NCBI GenBank assembly: GCA_039105265.1
Contig: JAPFFF010000071.1
Location: 124,001 to 188,000 of the forward strand
Reading direction: 5' to 3'
Source of the DNA: Tritrichomonas musculus
Lineage: Eukaryota > Parabasalia > Tritrichomonadida > Tritrichomonadidae
Length of the DNA stretch: 64,000 bases
Shown here: in pieces, positions 20,004 to 30,579 of the stretch
Layout of the letters: each line of letters begins with the position of its first letter
Numbering within the stretch: the first letter of the stretch is position 1
Made by a program: the position numbers and the translations under genes
The notes under the pieces: generated by a model
What the model was told of the DNA's origin: nothing
Seen by the model: the letters and a program-made list of their open reading frames with translations, nothing else
Database searches by the model: none

Positions 20004-23000
20004 ATGAAAAAAACAATGATAGAAATGTTCAATCAATTTATTCAGCACTTTGATGCAAGAGATATTGGCATCAATCCAAAATCCTTTGAAAAAATCTTCT
20101 ATAATTTTTCTATTTTTTTAATAAATTCAAATTCTGATATTACATCGGAAATTGATCAGCAGATAGAGCAAAAAATCAAAGATTCAATTAATATTGTAAT
20201 TGATAAATACGAAGAAAACAATCAAAAAACAAAAAAAGTATATTTAATGATTTGCTTTGATTATTTATTACTCATCATTGATGAATCAATGCTAACCCTA
20301 CTTAAAAAATATTTTTCAATGAATGCATACATAACAATTTTATTTTTATCAGATTCAAAAAGCATTTTTACACAATATATAAATAATTATTTCCAAGAAT
20401 CAACCGTCAGCGGTCATTTCATCGATTACGCATATGAAAACTTCGTAATTATTATGAGAAATCCATTTTGGCCGATAATTGGTGCGTGTATAATCAAATA
20501 TTTATTGTTAAAAAGCTACCAAAAAACATTGAAAAATCGAATTGATGACTTTTTCAATGAACCCATTGAAAAATCTAAAGAAATGAAAGAATTAAGTACA
20601 GATGATTTCATTCAATTAAATCACATAGGTTCTGGCTCTGGCTCAGTCGTTTTTCTGTATTATGACATAGAAAACGAGTCATTCTTTGTTGGCAAAAAAT
20701 TCAACAACATTTCGAACAGCTTCACCAAGCTCCAAACTCGTGAGATATCGAATTTGCTCAATATTTCGCATCCATTTCTTCCCAAATTTGTTGGAATTTT
20801 CAACTCATCTGACCAGATAATTGTTGCTTTGGAGTACATAAACGGTCAATCGTTGATAAATTATTTTTGGAACAAAAAAGAAGAAAAAATTGAAGAAAAA
20901 ATGAAAATTATATTTGAAATAATGCTCGTTATCGAGTATCTTCATGGTAATAATTATGTGTATAGAGATCTGAAGCCATCTAATGTCATCATCGACTCAA
21001 ATAAGACAGCTGTTCTTATCGATTTCGATCGAATGTTGAAATCTGACACTCACGTCACTGGCACAATGATTGATTACTACTTTGCTGCGCCTGAAGTACA
21101 GAATGGAAAGTATGAATATGCATCTGATATATACTCAATTGGTGTGATTATTTATTATGTGTTAATTGGGAAAAATCCTGAAATGAATGATGATAAATTC
21201 AACTTTGAAAAATTGCCTGAAAATTTGAATAAAATCAAAGAAATTTGTTACAAATGCACTGAAAAAAATACAAAATTAAGGCCGACAATTACTGATCTGA
21301 TTGTTGATTTTTATGTTGAATATTATAGAATAAATGAGAAAGAATTGTTTGACATGATTTTGCTTCTTTTGTCTAAATCAAAAAATCATTCATTACAATT
21401 CAAACTTGGCCTTTTGTATTATGAAGGAAAAGTTGTTCCAAAAGACGATAAGAAGTCGTTTTTATTGTTTTGTTTGGCAGCCAATAATAATTCATCTGAA
21501 GCTCAATATTATCTTGGTTTAATGTACTTTGAAGGAAATGATTTTGTTTCTAAAAATTCAAGTTTGGCCGAGCATTATTTTTCACTTGTTTCTGATTTAA
21601 ATTCATCGGCCAAAGACAAATTGAATTTACTTCAAAAAGATTCAAATGGCATTGAATTAAGTTTTCAAGAACTTCCTTTAAATTATCAACTACAGCTTGA
21701 TTCTATCGAAGATCCGAATTTAGCAAAAATTTGTTCTAATTTTATTTTCTTATATCTGCCATTAAAGACGATATACATTGAAAATAAAAAAGTTTCTGAC
21801 GAACTAATTGAAACATTTCTGATTAACTTTTTGAATGAATACAAATTCATGACTTTTGAGTTGTATGATCGGTTGCCTTTTTCTGGAGAAGAATCAAAAA
21901 TAAATGATGATGTTGTTGATGTTGTAATTTGTGTTGAAGGCTTCTGTTTTATTATTGAATCGATAAATCAATTCTTGATTTTGAGGATACTGAATCGAAC
22001 AAATGCGTCATTCATCAATTTATCAGAATCAAAAGATCAAATTGATGTCTATTCAAAAGAGAAAAGTGAAGTTTTTAATTTTTGGTTTAATACTGGTGTA
22101 GATTATTTATCACAAAAGATTACTCAATTTACGTTTGATTCAATCATTTGTTTTCTGATCAGAAGATATTTTTATCCTTCTTATTATTTTAAAAATCCTT
22201 CATTTTTCATCTTTGATCCTCACCAGCAGAGAAATGAAATAAAAGAGAAAGAAAAACTTCAAATTTCTTTGAATAAAAAAGATTTTGAGTCAGTCAATTC
22301 TATTATTGAATCCAAAGAAAATTCAAAAGAAATCTCCACTTTTTATGAAGATGATTTGGTTGATTTGAACGATGGTTCTGATTCTTTATTTCATTTGGTA
22401 ATGCATAATGAGACTCTTCATGTTTTTATGATGAAAAGAGTTGAAAATATTGATTCTTTAAAGAGTGAGATTGAATTCTGTTCCAATTATTCGCATAGAT
22501 GTTTAATGAAATTTTATGGTTTTGTAAAAAATGATGATGATGAAATAATTGGTCTCGTTTATGAACACTTAAATAATGGAAATTTGCATGACTACATTTT
22601 ATATCATCAATATATGATCACACCAGCTTATTCTTTTATTTCAATGATTAGAATTTTCCAAGGAATTGAATATCTTCAATCTAACTCTCTCATTCATTCT
22701 GATCTCAATTTGGAGAATATTCTGCTTGATCATGATTTTATTCCTTACATAACAAAGTTTGATTCAATACAAAAAATTGATGATCAAAAACAACTGTTTG
22801 AAAATGATTCAAAGATTTCTCTTTTCTCTTCACCAGAACAATATATTGAGCATCGCCTTTATCTGTCATCAAACATTTATTCTTTTGGACGAATTATTTA
22901 TTTCTTGTTTGAGAAGAGAGGCTTTGATAACATTAATGATCTGAATTCATATCAGAATGTTTTTCTGAATTATGAATTGAAAAAGAATGTGACTGAAAAC

Positions 23001-25874
23001 ATTTCAAATCTTTATGAAATGTGTGTTAAATTTAACAAGGAAGAAAGAATAAAAATAAAGGAAATAAGAGACATAATATTAAAAGAAACAAATTCTTTAT
23101 TTTATATCGAAAAAGCAAACTTCGAAGAAGAAGAAAACAAAGAAAAAATCATTTCAGAAATCATTCAATATTTGTATGAAAGCATAATTATTGAAGAATC
23201 AAAGCTTTCTTCATCTTTATTAGAATATGCTAGTGAAACATTGCCCAAATTGAAGCAACAAATAAAATCAGCGTATTCAAAATCAAATGATTTCACTGTC
23301 ACTATTCATTCTGATGTAGAATTAATTGAAGAAAGCAAATATGAAGGAGTTTCAACGTTGACAAATGTTTTATTTATTAATCCTTCTTCTTTAAAACGTA
23401 TCTCATCATCTTCCTTCAAAGATTGCACTGCGTTGATGCAAATATCAATTCCACCGTCGGTTGAATCAATTGGATCATTTTCGTTTTATAATTGTTCAAA
23501 AATGACGCAAATATTGATTCCTTCATCTGTGAAAAACATTGATTTTTCTGCATTTGAAGAGTGTTCTTCATTAATTCAAGTGACAATTCCTTCTTCAGTA
23601 ACAAAAATCAGTTCAGCTACTTTTAAGAGCTGTTCTTCATTAGTTCAAATAACAATTCCTTCTTCTGTTACTGAAATTGGAGTTGGATCTTTCTATGATT
23701 GTTCATCTTTATCTGAAATCACAATTCCTTCTTCTGTGACAAAAATTGGAGAAAAAGCTTTTGCCAACTGTTCATCATTAAATGAGATAACGATTCCTTC
23801 TTCAGTCATAAAAATTGGCAAAAATGCTTTTGAAAAGTGTTCTTTATTGAAACGAATAAAAATTCCTGCTTCAATCCAAGAAATTAATGAAGGCACTTTT
23901 TGTGGCTGCAATTCGTTGACGGAAATAATCATTCCTTCTTCAGTCACAATAATTGGTAAAAGTGCTTTTAAGAAGTGTTCTTCACTTGAGCAAATATCAA
24001 TTCCAAACTCTGTCGTAATGATTGGAGATTCATCTTTTTGGGAATGCACATCATTGTCTAAAATAGCGATCCCTAATTCAGTTACTAAATTGGGTGAAAA
24101 TGTATTTACAGATTGCTATGCTTTAGACCAATTCATCATTCCTCATTCGATAGCTGTAATTAGCAGTGGTTTATTTTATGAGTGCTCGTCATTAACAGAA
24201 ATTGAAATACCTTCTTCTATAACAGAAATTTGTAATTTCACTTTTTATAATTGTCCGTTATCGAAAGTAACAATTCCAAACTCAGTTACAAAAATTGGAA
24301 GAGGTGCATTTTCAAAGTGTAAAAAATTATCACAAATATTTCTACCTTCTTCATTGAAAGAAATAGAAGAAGAAGCATTTTCTAATTGCTTTTCATTAGC
24401 TCAAATTGACATTCCTTCTTCAATAACAAAAATCAGTGCAGAAATGTTTAAAAAATGCACGATTTTGAAGAAGGTAACAATTCCTTCTTTTGTAACAGAA
24501 ATTGGAGATTCTGCTTTTAAAAAATGTTCAGAATTGATTGAAATAACAATTCCTTCTTCAGTAACAAGAATTGGTAAAAGTGCTTTTAGCTGTTGTTCGA
24601 AGTTAACTGAAATAAAGATTCCTTCTTCAGTGACAAAAATTGAAGACGATGCTTTTAATGAATGTTCAATGTTGAATGAAATAGAGATTCCTTCTTCAGT
24701 AACTGAATTTGGAAGAAGTTTGTTTTGTGATTGCTCTTCTTTGACGGAAATTTCGATTCCTTCTTCAGTAACAGAGATCATTGGCACTTTTTCTAGTTGT
24801 TCATCATTGACAAAAATAAAGATTCCTTCTTCAGTTGAGAAAATAGATGAATGGGCCTTTTCAGGCTGTTCATCATTGATGCAAGTTACATTTGAACTTC
24901 CTTCTTCTTTAAAAATCATTGGAAAATATTCTTTTAGTCAGTGTTCAATGTTAAAGCAAATAGAAATCCCTTCTTCAGTAACAGAAATTGGTTCTGCCTC
25001 ATTTTTCAAATGTTCTTCATTGTCACGAGTTCTTCTTTATTCATCAACAATCAAAATTGACGAAGAAGCATTTCAAGAATGTTGTCCAAATTTGACAATA
25101 AAGATGATTCCTTCCTCTGAAATAATTATTAATGAAAATGCATTCAAAAGTTGCTCATCAGTCAAAATAAAGGCAAATTTGTCTTCTAATTTCAGCCATC
25201 TTTTCATTGAAGAAATTAAAGAGCAATTAATTAAACATCCGCAAATTGAAGGACGAAAAAGAGCTGTTCTTTTCACTTCTGGATCATTCTGTCCTATTCA
25301 AAAATGTCATTTAAAGCTTTTTGATATCGCATCTAATTTCCTATCAAATCATTATCATATCGATTCGATCATTGGAATCATCAGTCCTAAATCTGATCTG
25401 TATGTATCTTTAAAATACAACAATTCGTCGATACCGTTTCATGATCGTTATGAAATGGTGAAATTGGCTTGTGATGAACATAATTCAGAGATCAATCAAA
25501 AATTGAAAATTATTCCTGATAATTGGGAAGGTTTATTGATCGATTTCCTTGATTTTCAACTCGTTTATGATAAAATTAAGGAAAAAATATTGGATGAGTT
25601 CCAAAATGAAAATTTAATTATTCTCTTTGTTTGTGATGGTGACTTGTTTATAAAAAGAAATTGTTCAATTCGTAAAGGATTTATTGGTGTTTCGGTTCCT
25701 GGCTTCAAAATTGAATCACAAACAAACAAGGAAAATCATGTTTATGTTTGTAATGATTTTTCAAATGATCAAAATTTGATTTTAAGATTGAAAAAAGAGA
25801 ATTTTGAATTAATGAAAAAAATTACGTATGATTCGGTAACAAAATATCTCCAAGATGCTGTTCATTGGGTTTAA
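20004..25874 (+). CDS. Giant kinase-Sel1-pseudokinase-BspA LRR-NMNAT-like fusion protein
   Basis: The first in-frame ATG is at 20004, giving ~1956 aa. Residues 1-195 are the same N-terminal region as the kinase at 10927. The kinase domain spans 200-440: Gly-loop GSGSGSVV, VGKKF lysine, YRDLKPSN (320-327), DFD for DFG (340-342), APE (362-364). Two to three Sel1 repeats follow at ~463-540. Residues ~560-770 look like a second copy of the N-terminal region. A second kinase-like domain spans ~780-1040 and has HSD in place of HRD (898-900) and KFD in place of DFG (918-920), so it is probably a pseudokinase. About 26 BspA-type leucine-rich repeats of 23 aa (IPSSVTxIGxxAFxxCSSL) fill ~1100-1720. Residues ~1750-1956 match eukaryotic nicotinamide-nucleotide adenylyltransferase: GSFCPIQKCH at 1760-1769, then IGIISP, WEGLL and CDGD (1877-1880). 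The frame is intact throughout. BspA repeats in trichomonads are often on surface proteins, but no signal peptide or membrane helix is seen, so a cytosolic role is more likely. Confidence 0.9.
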   Translation: MKKTMIEMFNQFIQHFDARDIGINPKSFEKIFYNFSIFLINSNSDITSEIDQQIEQKIKDSINIVIDKYEENNQKTKKVYLMICFDYLLLIIDESMLTLLKKYFSMNAYITILFLSDSKSIFTQYINNYFQESTVSGHFIDYAYENFVIIMRNPFWPIIGACIIKYLLLKSYQKTLKNRIDDFFNEPIEKSKEMKELSTDDFIQLNHIGSGSGSVVFLYYDIENESFFVGKKFNNISNSFTKLQTREISNLLNISHPFLPKFVGIFNSSDQIIVALEYINGQSLINYFWNKKEEKIEEKMKIIFEIMLVIEYLHGNNYVYRDLKPSNVIIDSNKTAVLIDFDRMLKSDTHVTGTMIDYYFAAPEVQNGKYEYASDIYSIGVIIYYVLIGKNPEMNDDKFNFEKLPENLNKIKEICYKCTEKNTKLRPTITDLIVDFYVEYYRINEKELFDMILLLLSKSKNHSLQFKLGLLYYEGKVVPKDDKKSFLLFCLAANNNSSEAQYYLGLMYFEGNDFVSKNSSLAEHYFSLVSDLNSSAKDKLNLLQKDSNGIELSFQELPLNYQLQLDSIEDPNLAKICSNFIFLYLPLKTIYIENKKVSDELIETFLINFLNEYKFMTFELYDRLPFSGEESKINDDVVDVVICVEGFCFIIESINQFLILRILNRTNASFINLSESKDQIDVYSKEKSEVFNFWFNTGVDYLSQKITQFTFDSIICFLIRRYFYPSYYFKNPSFFIFDPHQQRNEIKEKEKLQISLNKKDFESVNSIIESKENSKEISTFYEDDLVDLNDGSDSLFHLVMHNETLHVFMMKRVENIDSLKSEIEFCSNYSHRCLMKFYGFVKNDDDEIIGLVYEHLNNGNLHDYILYHQYMITPAYSFISMIRIFQGIEYLQSNSLIHSDLNLENILLDHDFIPYITKFDSIQKIDDQKQLFENDSKISLFSSPEQYIEHRLYLSSNIYSFGRIIYFLFEKRGFDNINDLNSYQNVFLNYELKKNVTENISNLYEMCVKFNKEERIKIKEIRDIILKETNSLFYIEKANFEEEENKEKIISEIIQYLYESIIIEESKLSSSLLEYASETLPKLKQQIKSAYSKSNDFTVTIHSDVELIEESKYEGVSTLTNVLFINPSSLKRISSSSFKDCTALMQISIPPSVESIGSFSFYNCSKMTQILIPSSVKNIDFSAFEECSSLIQVTIPSSVTKISSATFKSCSSLVQITIPSSVTEIGVGSFYDCSSLSEITIPSSVTKIGEKAFANCSSLNEITIPSSVIKIGKNAFEKCSLLKRIKIPASIQEINEGTFCGCNSLTEIIIPSSVTIIGKSAFKKCSSLEQISIPNSVVMIGDSSFWECTSLSKIAIPNSVTKLGENVFTDCYALDQFIIPHSIAVISSGLFYECSSLTEIEIPSSITEICNFTFYNCPLSKVTIPNSVTKIGRGAFSKCKKLSQIFLPSSLKEIEEEAFSNCFSLAQIDIPSSITKISAEMFKKCTILKKVTIPSFVTEIGDSAFKKCSELIEITIPSSVTRIGKSAFSCCSKLTEIKIPSSVTKIEDDAFNECSMLNEIEIPSSVTEFGRSLFCDCSSLTEISIPSSVTEIIGTFSSCSSLTKIKIPSSVEKIDEWAFSGCSSLMQVTFELPSSLKIIGKYSFSQCSMLKQIEIPSSVTEIGSASFFKCSSLSRVLLYSSTIKIDEEAFQECCPNLTIKMIPSSEIIINENAFKSCSSVKIKANLSSNFSHLFIEEIKEQLIKHPQIEGRKRAVLFTSGSFCPIQKCHLKLFDIASNFLSNHYHIDSIIGIISPKSDLYVSLKYNNSSIPFHDRYEMVKLACDEHNSEINQKLKIIPDNWEGLLIDFLDFQLVYDKIKEKILDEFQNENLIILFVCDGDLFIKRNCSIRKGFIGVSVPGFKIESQTNKENHVYVCNDFSNDQNLILRLKKENFELMKKITYDSVTKYLQDAVHWV

Positions 25875-26012
25875 ATATTTAAATAATTTTTTTCTTTGAA
25901 TTTTTGTAGAATAAATGAGTTCAATTATTTAAATCATGTCATGTATATGTTTTTTATTTTAATTTTATGTAAAAATGATTGAATTCAAAAAAAAATTATT
26001 CGTATTATCAAT

Positions 26013-26627
26013 TTAGCACTTTTTTAATAAATTACCAAAAAATGTATCATCTTTTTTGTGATCTTGTTCTATAGGCTCTGGGATGGGAAAAGGTTTTGGT
26101 TTATTTTCATTACTATTGACACAATTTATTAAAACTTCGTCTGCAAGTGTTTTAACATTATGTCCAGTTTTAGCACTGACGCTCATAAATTGATATCCGA
26201 GTTTATCAGCCAATTTTCGTCCATCTTCTTCAGAAAGCAATTCGTCTTTATTCTCATAATCTTCATCATTTCTTAAGTCGACTTTATTTTCAACAAGATA
26301 GACGATTTTAATTTGATAGTCTTCTATAAAATTCTTCCAAGTTTCTTCAACATCATTTAATGATTCACGAATATCAATTGAATAAACGATAATAGCTGCA
26401 GCTGCACCACGAAAATACAAGGGAACTAGACTTTTGAATTTTTCTTGGCCAGCTGTATCTGTTAATATTAAATCTTTTTTCGAAAGTAATGGATTATTAT
26501 AGTTTTTCGTAACAGCGCCTACAGTTGGTTCACAGGTGGAATCAAACTCATTTCCTAAAATACGATGAATAATGCATGATTTCCCCACGTTTGTACTGCC
26601 AACTAAAACAGTTTTGAATCCTTCCAT
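26013..26627 (-). CDS. Rab-type small GTPase
   Basis: The ATG at 26627 gives 204 aa. G1 GSTNVGKS, G3 DTAGQEKF, G4 NKVD and G5 SAK are all present, with Rab-like switch residues (PTVGA; LYFRGAAAAIIVYSID). Between G4 and G5 lies an acidic insert (NDEDYENKDELLSEEDG). The C-terminus is NLLKKC, a single terminal cysteine rather than the usual CC/CXC, compatible with prenylation but unusual. It would act in vesicle traffic on a membrane. It is a close paralogue of the gene at 35362, with near-identical DNA over the G4/insert region. Just upstream are CACTTTTGAAC and AAAAAGTGG repeats of unknown meaning. Confidence 0.92.
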   Translation of the reverse strand: MEGFKTVLVGSTNVGKSCIIHRILGNEFDSTCEPTVGAVTKNYNNPLLSKKDLILTDTAGQEKFKSLVPLYFRGAAAAIIVYSIDIRESLNDVEETWKNFIEDYQIKIVYLVENKVDLRNDEDYENKDELLSEEDGRKLADKLGYQFMSVSAKTGHNVKTLADEVLINCVNSNENKPKPFPIPEPIEQDHKKDDTFFGNLLKKC

Positions 26628-26818
26628 AGTGATGTTCAAAATCCACTTTTTTATTTGAATATTTCAACTTTTTCAGTTCAAAAGTGAATATTATCCACCA
26701 CTTTTAAAAAAAAAAAAAAATTCTCATGATACTTTACCAAAAATCATAGTACTTTATAGTTATTTCATATTTTTGCAAAAATTTATGAGATCATATTTAT
26801 ATATTAAATATTTTTTTA

Positions 26819-27456
26819 GGAAATCGTAATCGCTGAGGCGGTTTAGGTCAATATTGGCCTTGTATCGTACCATAGAAAAAAAAGTCAGGAACTTTTTTGC
26901 ACTTTTGCAAAAAAAAAGCAAGGATAGCTACTCGTGGTTTTTTCTATATAAAAAAAAAATATAAACCGAAAATTTTTATATAGTCTAAAATCGATATTAT
27001 TATGAGTCTTGGCTTATAAGCAAGAAAGGACAAATATTTTATATGCTAGTAAAAGTTCTATTGATTACTTTATAACAAAGAAAATCAAAATTTTAATCTA
27101 AATATTATATGAATATTTTATATTGTATAAACAAATGCACAATCCAAAGGCATAAAAATAAATATGAAACCGTATTACTCAAAATTAATTAACTACCTTT
27201 TAACTTTAAAAGTATATGATTTCCAATATCAATGATATTGGCGAAAAGTTGGAATTTACGTAATTATATACATCAAAATAATAAAATGATGGTGTTAAAA
27301 ATATTTGGGCTTTCTTGTTTATATGCGAATGCTCATAATAATATCGATTTTAGACAATAAAAAAATATTCATTTTACATTTTCTATGGTACGATACAAGG
27401 TCAATATTGACCTAAACCGCCACGGGCAATTACGATTACAGGCTATTACGATTTCC
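26819..27456. mobile_element. Foldback (inverted-repeat) element, ~640 bp, non-coding
   Basis: A 43-bp stretch at 26837-26879 (core GGTTTAGGTCAATATTG, then TGTATCGTACCATAG) is repeated in inverted orientation at 27379-27421. Further inward, TCTAAAATCGATATTATTAT at ~26984 has its inverted partner at ~27331-27354, so arms extend 150-200 bp. Both outer edges carry GGAAATCGTAAT, with a second partial copy at the right end. The core of the terminal repeat is itself palindromic (GGTCAATATTGRCC). No transposase and no clear target duplication are visible. Its superfamily is unassigned. Confidence 0.75.
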
Positions 27457-28756
27457 AATAATTTTCTAATCAACTTCAAAATAATGATATATTAACACCA
27501 TTTTTATTCATTTTACATATTTGCTTCAAATTTTTAGCTTTTATTATATTTTTTTGATAGATTCAATTTTTCACACTTTTTCTCATTTTTTCAATTCAAA
27601 AGTTTATACCTACAAATAGTCCCACTTTTTCACATTTTTTCTATTCAAAAAGTTAAAAAAAAAGAGAGAAAAAATATATAAAAGTTAAAGGAAAGTATTA
27701 ATTTTTTACTGATCCATCTAAAAGTGAATTTATATGTGAATACATTTTCCGTATTATTTAGATTAAATGCTAAAAAATATAAACATATTTGAGAATACAT
27801 ATTCCAATGTGTATTATAATTTAATAAAAGCTGGATAATTCAATCAGGCCAAATGCATGAGCAGCTTGATATGCATTCATACCAGTCTTATGCAAGGTTG
27901 TTCATTAAAGAACATAAAATTAGAAGCCAAAAAATAAATAAACGTAGGGCCACGACGATTAAAATATACTCAAAAATGAAAAAGAACATGAAGAACCATA
28001 AAAATAATATAAAAATGTTTATTAATACCTACATTTTGGATGTATTTCTTAATCAATTATTGTTTTGATTGGATGACATTTTTATTGCTATTGAGACCTG
28101 ATCAATTCAGCATTTGAACCTTTTTCTCATTAATTTCAAGTGTATGTAAACCTAATCGATATTTGTGAATGGTAATAGTGTAAATACTATGTTAATATTA
28201 ACTGAGCTTAAATAGAGGACTGAAAAAAAAAAAAAAATGCTGGGCCACAACGATTAAAAATCATTGAAAAAAATTGAATAAAAAAAAGAGGAATTCTTTA
28301 TAGCACATGTAACTTTTTCAGAAAAAAAATAATCGTCCATTTTTTCGAGCTTTATTTTAGATAGAAAAGACTAAAAGTTCCTTGTATTTTTTATTGATTT
28401 CTTAATTTATGCCATTTAGAGAATATGTTAAACGCGAAATAATCGAAAATTTTCAAAAATGAGAATATTATTTGATTAATATTTATTCTTAAAAATGGTT
28501 GATTTAGATAATCAAATGGCTTAATGGGCTTCCTACATTGATATAATTTAGGATTTAATGGTTAAAATCAGTATTAATTAAGAAAACAAATACTTTTAAA
28601 TTATTTAAAAGGAATAAAAAAAGTATGAATAGGGGGTCATGCTATTTTGTTTAAAAATAATTAATTTTAATTTCTCAAAAAGTTTATTTAGACCATATAT
28701 ACATACAAAAAGTTCTCTGTGCTGAAGCACAGTGCTAAAAAAATAAACTGGGACCG
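27457..28756. other. AT-rich intergenic stretch with short direct repeats
   Basis: Apart from the ankyrin relic I see no gene. GGGCCACRACGATTAAAA occurs twice, near 27946 and 28243, in direct orientation, and blocks of CACTTTTT / AAAAAGT occur near 27570-27660. Confidence 0.5.
27836..27910 (-). pseudogene. Ankyrin gene tail relic
   Basis: On the minus strand a short frame reads TTLHKTGMNAYQAAHAFGLI and continues ELSSFY to a stop, the style of the last ankyrin unit of a trichomonad ankyrin protein. Upstream the frame is interrupted and no further repeats could be found. It is a short fragment of a lost gene and may be chance, but the GMNAYQAAHAFGL pattern is persuasive. Confidence 0.45.
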
Positions 28757-29726
28757 AAAAGTCAGACCACTATTTGAATATGATTTGAATACTTTACTTG
28801 ATCGTTAAAATTTTTTATATCTCAATTTTTGATCGTTACATCGCGTTTGCATTCAAAATATGGTCTGAGTTTTAATACCTTCAATTTATAAATTTTCAAT
28901 ATTTAAAAAATATAATTTTGTTAAAATATCTTTTATTAAAGAAAATTATTTGTTGAGATATTTAGCTAATGGCTAATAAAACATGCGGTGTAAAATTGCG
29001 TTTCTGATTTTGTCTGAGGAAGTTTGTTGAGTAAGATAAGAATAAGATATGCTAAAAAAGGAGTAATAGAAATGACTTATAACGTAAAGAAGTATTATTT
29101 AATAAAGATTGTGATGTATATAGTGCTGTTGATTATGTCTGAGGAAGTTTATAAGGCGTGATGAGAAATAATTTTGGAAATATAAAAAGTTGTAGAAATG
29201 AGTTACAATATGAAGAACTTTTGTTTAATAAAACGTGTGGTGTAAAATAGCGCTTCTGATTTTAGCTTAATGAAGTTTATTGAGTAAGATAAGAATAATC
29301 GTGTTGAAAAGAAGTAGTAAAAAAGAGTTATATACTAAAGAAGTATTATTTAATAAAGATTGTGATGTATATATTGCTGTTGAAAGTTTGAAAGAGCTAA
29401 AGAAGGTTGGTAAGATCTTCTGAGGGTCTTAATTTTTGATAAAATTTCAATACCCAAATTAATTTGTTAAATATCTTATTTTAATTTAAAATAAAAAAAT
29501 TGTTTTTATTTTTATCTATAAATTTTAGATATATGGAAATATTATAATCCATTTTGAATTATAAATAGTTTTAAAATAATGTGATAAATATATTTTTTTA
29601 AAAAATATTTTTCTGATTATATTTGGCTTTTTAAGAAAATTGAAAAAAAAAAGTTATAAAATTTTAATTTGAAATAAAATATTGTTATGCCAAAATAATT
29701 GAATGAAAAAAAGTGGTCTGGCTTTT
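28757..29726. mobile_element. Candidate inverted-repeat element AAAAGYCAGACCAC, ~970 bp
   Basis: AAAAGTCAGACCACTATTT at 28757-28775 is inverted as AAAAGCCAGACCACTTTTTT at 29707-29726. The interior is non-coding and contains a 126-bp tandem repeat. No target duplication is evident, so assignment as a transposon relic is tentative; it abuts the larger element at 29741. Confidence 0.5.
28974..29400. repeat. 126-bp tandem repeat with alternating (dimeric) variants, ~3.4 copies
   Basis: Units begin TAATAAA at 28974, 29100, 29226 and 29351 (spacing 126, 126, 125). Units 1 and 3 share AACRTGYGGTGTAAAAT and TGAGTAAGATAAGAATAA; units 2 and 4 share GATTGTGATGTATATA. The array is therefore an A-B-A-B dimer, implying duplication of an already diverged pair. 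Confidence 0.85.
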
Positions 29727-30579
29727 AATTTCAAGTTTACACAGATGGGTCCCGACTCAATATGCTGGGACTTTTTGAGACTTAATAGGTTTTTTATTTA
29801 ATCATATTATGATATGTTTAATTATATAAGATTATCTTTAATTACACCGATACGATTATTAAATATTTATTTATATTTAAAGATAATCATATTTTAATCT
29901 TAAAATATAAAATTGAAAGGAAAATCATTCAAAATTTTGAGAGAAATATAGTATTTATCATTCTATTTGAAACTTCGAAAAACTCATTTAAAACGAATTA
30001 ACAATATTATATTTGCTCTAATTGTCTGGAAATAAATGGATATTGAGTATTTTTTTCAAAACATCGAAATGAATTATTATATATAGTCCATTTTACTTAA
30101 ATTTTCTACATTAAATATGAAAATTAAAAATAATTGGTATTGATATTTTATTATTATGCATTTTTAAAGTGAAATTTTCTTTTTTTGGAGGTTTTCGTAT
30201 ATAGAATAAACTTTAAAATTAACTTTTTGAGAATAGTATTTCTAAAAAAAAATTAAGTTTATATCTTAATATTAAATCGCTATAATTTAGAATAAATCAA
30301 TTGATTATATTATATTAAAAAATTAAATACTTTTAAAATGCTTAAACATATAAATATATCCAAGATTCAAAGAGAAAAAACAAAAACAAATTTCTCCCAT
30401 TTTTTGATATATTATACATTTATCTCTGTTAATAAACAATATTTCGATAATTTAATAAAAATATAAGTTGTTTAATTTATATATTATTTTATATTATGAA
30501 TATAGTCCGAAATTGATAAATTTTTAAATGAATAGATAAATGCATTAGATCTTTCTTTTTACATTAAAACAAGGAACGC

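Noticed and set aside
23416-25276. Minus-strand ORFs of 60-172 aa antisense to the LRR region
   Set aside because: They are repeat-driven shadows: the 69-bp leucine-rich repeat keeps one antisense frame open (recurring VTEEGI).
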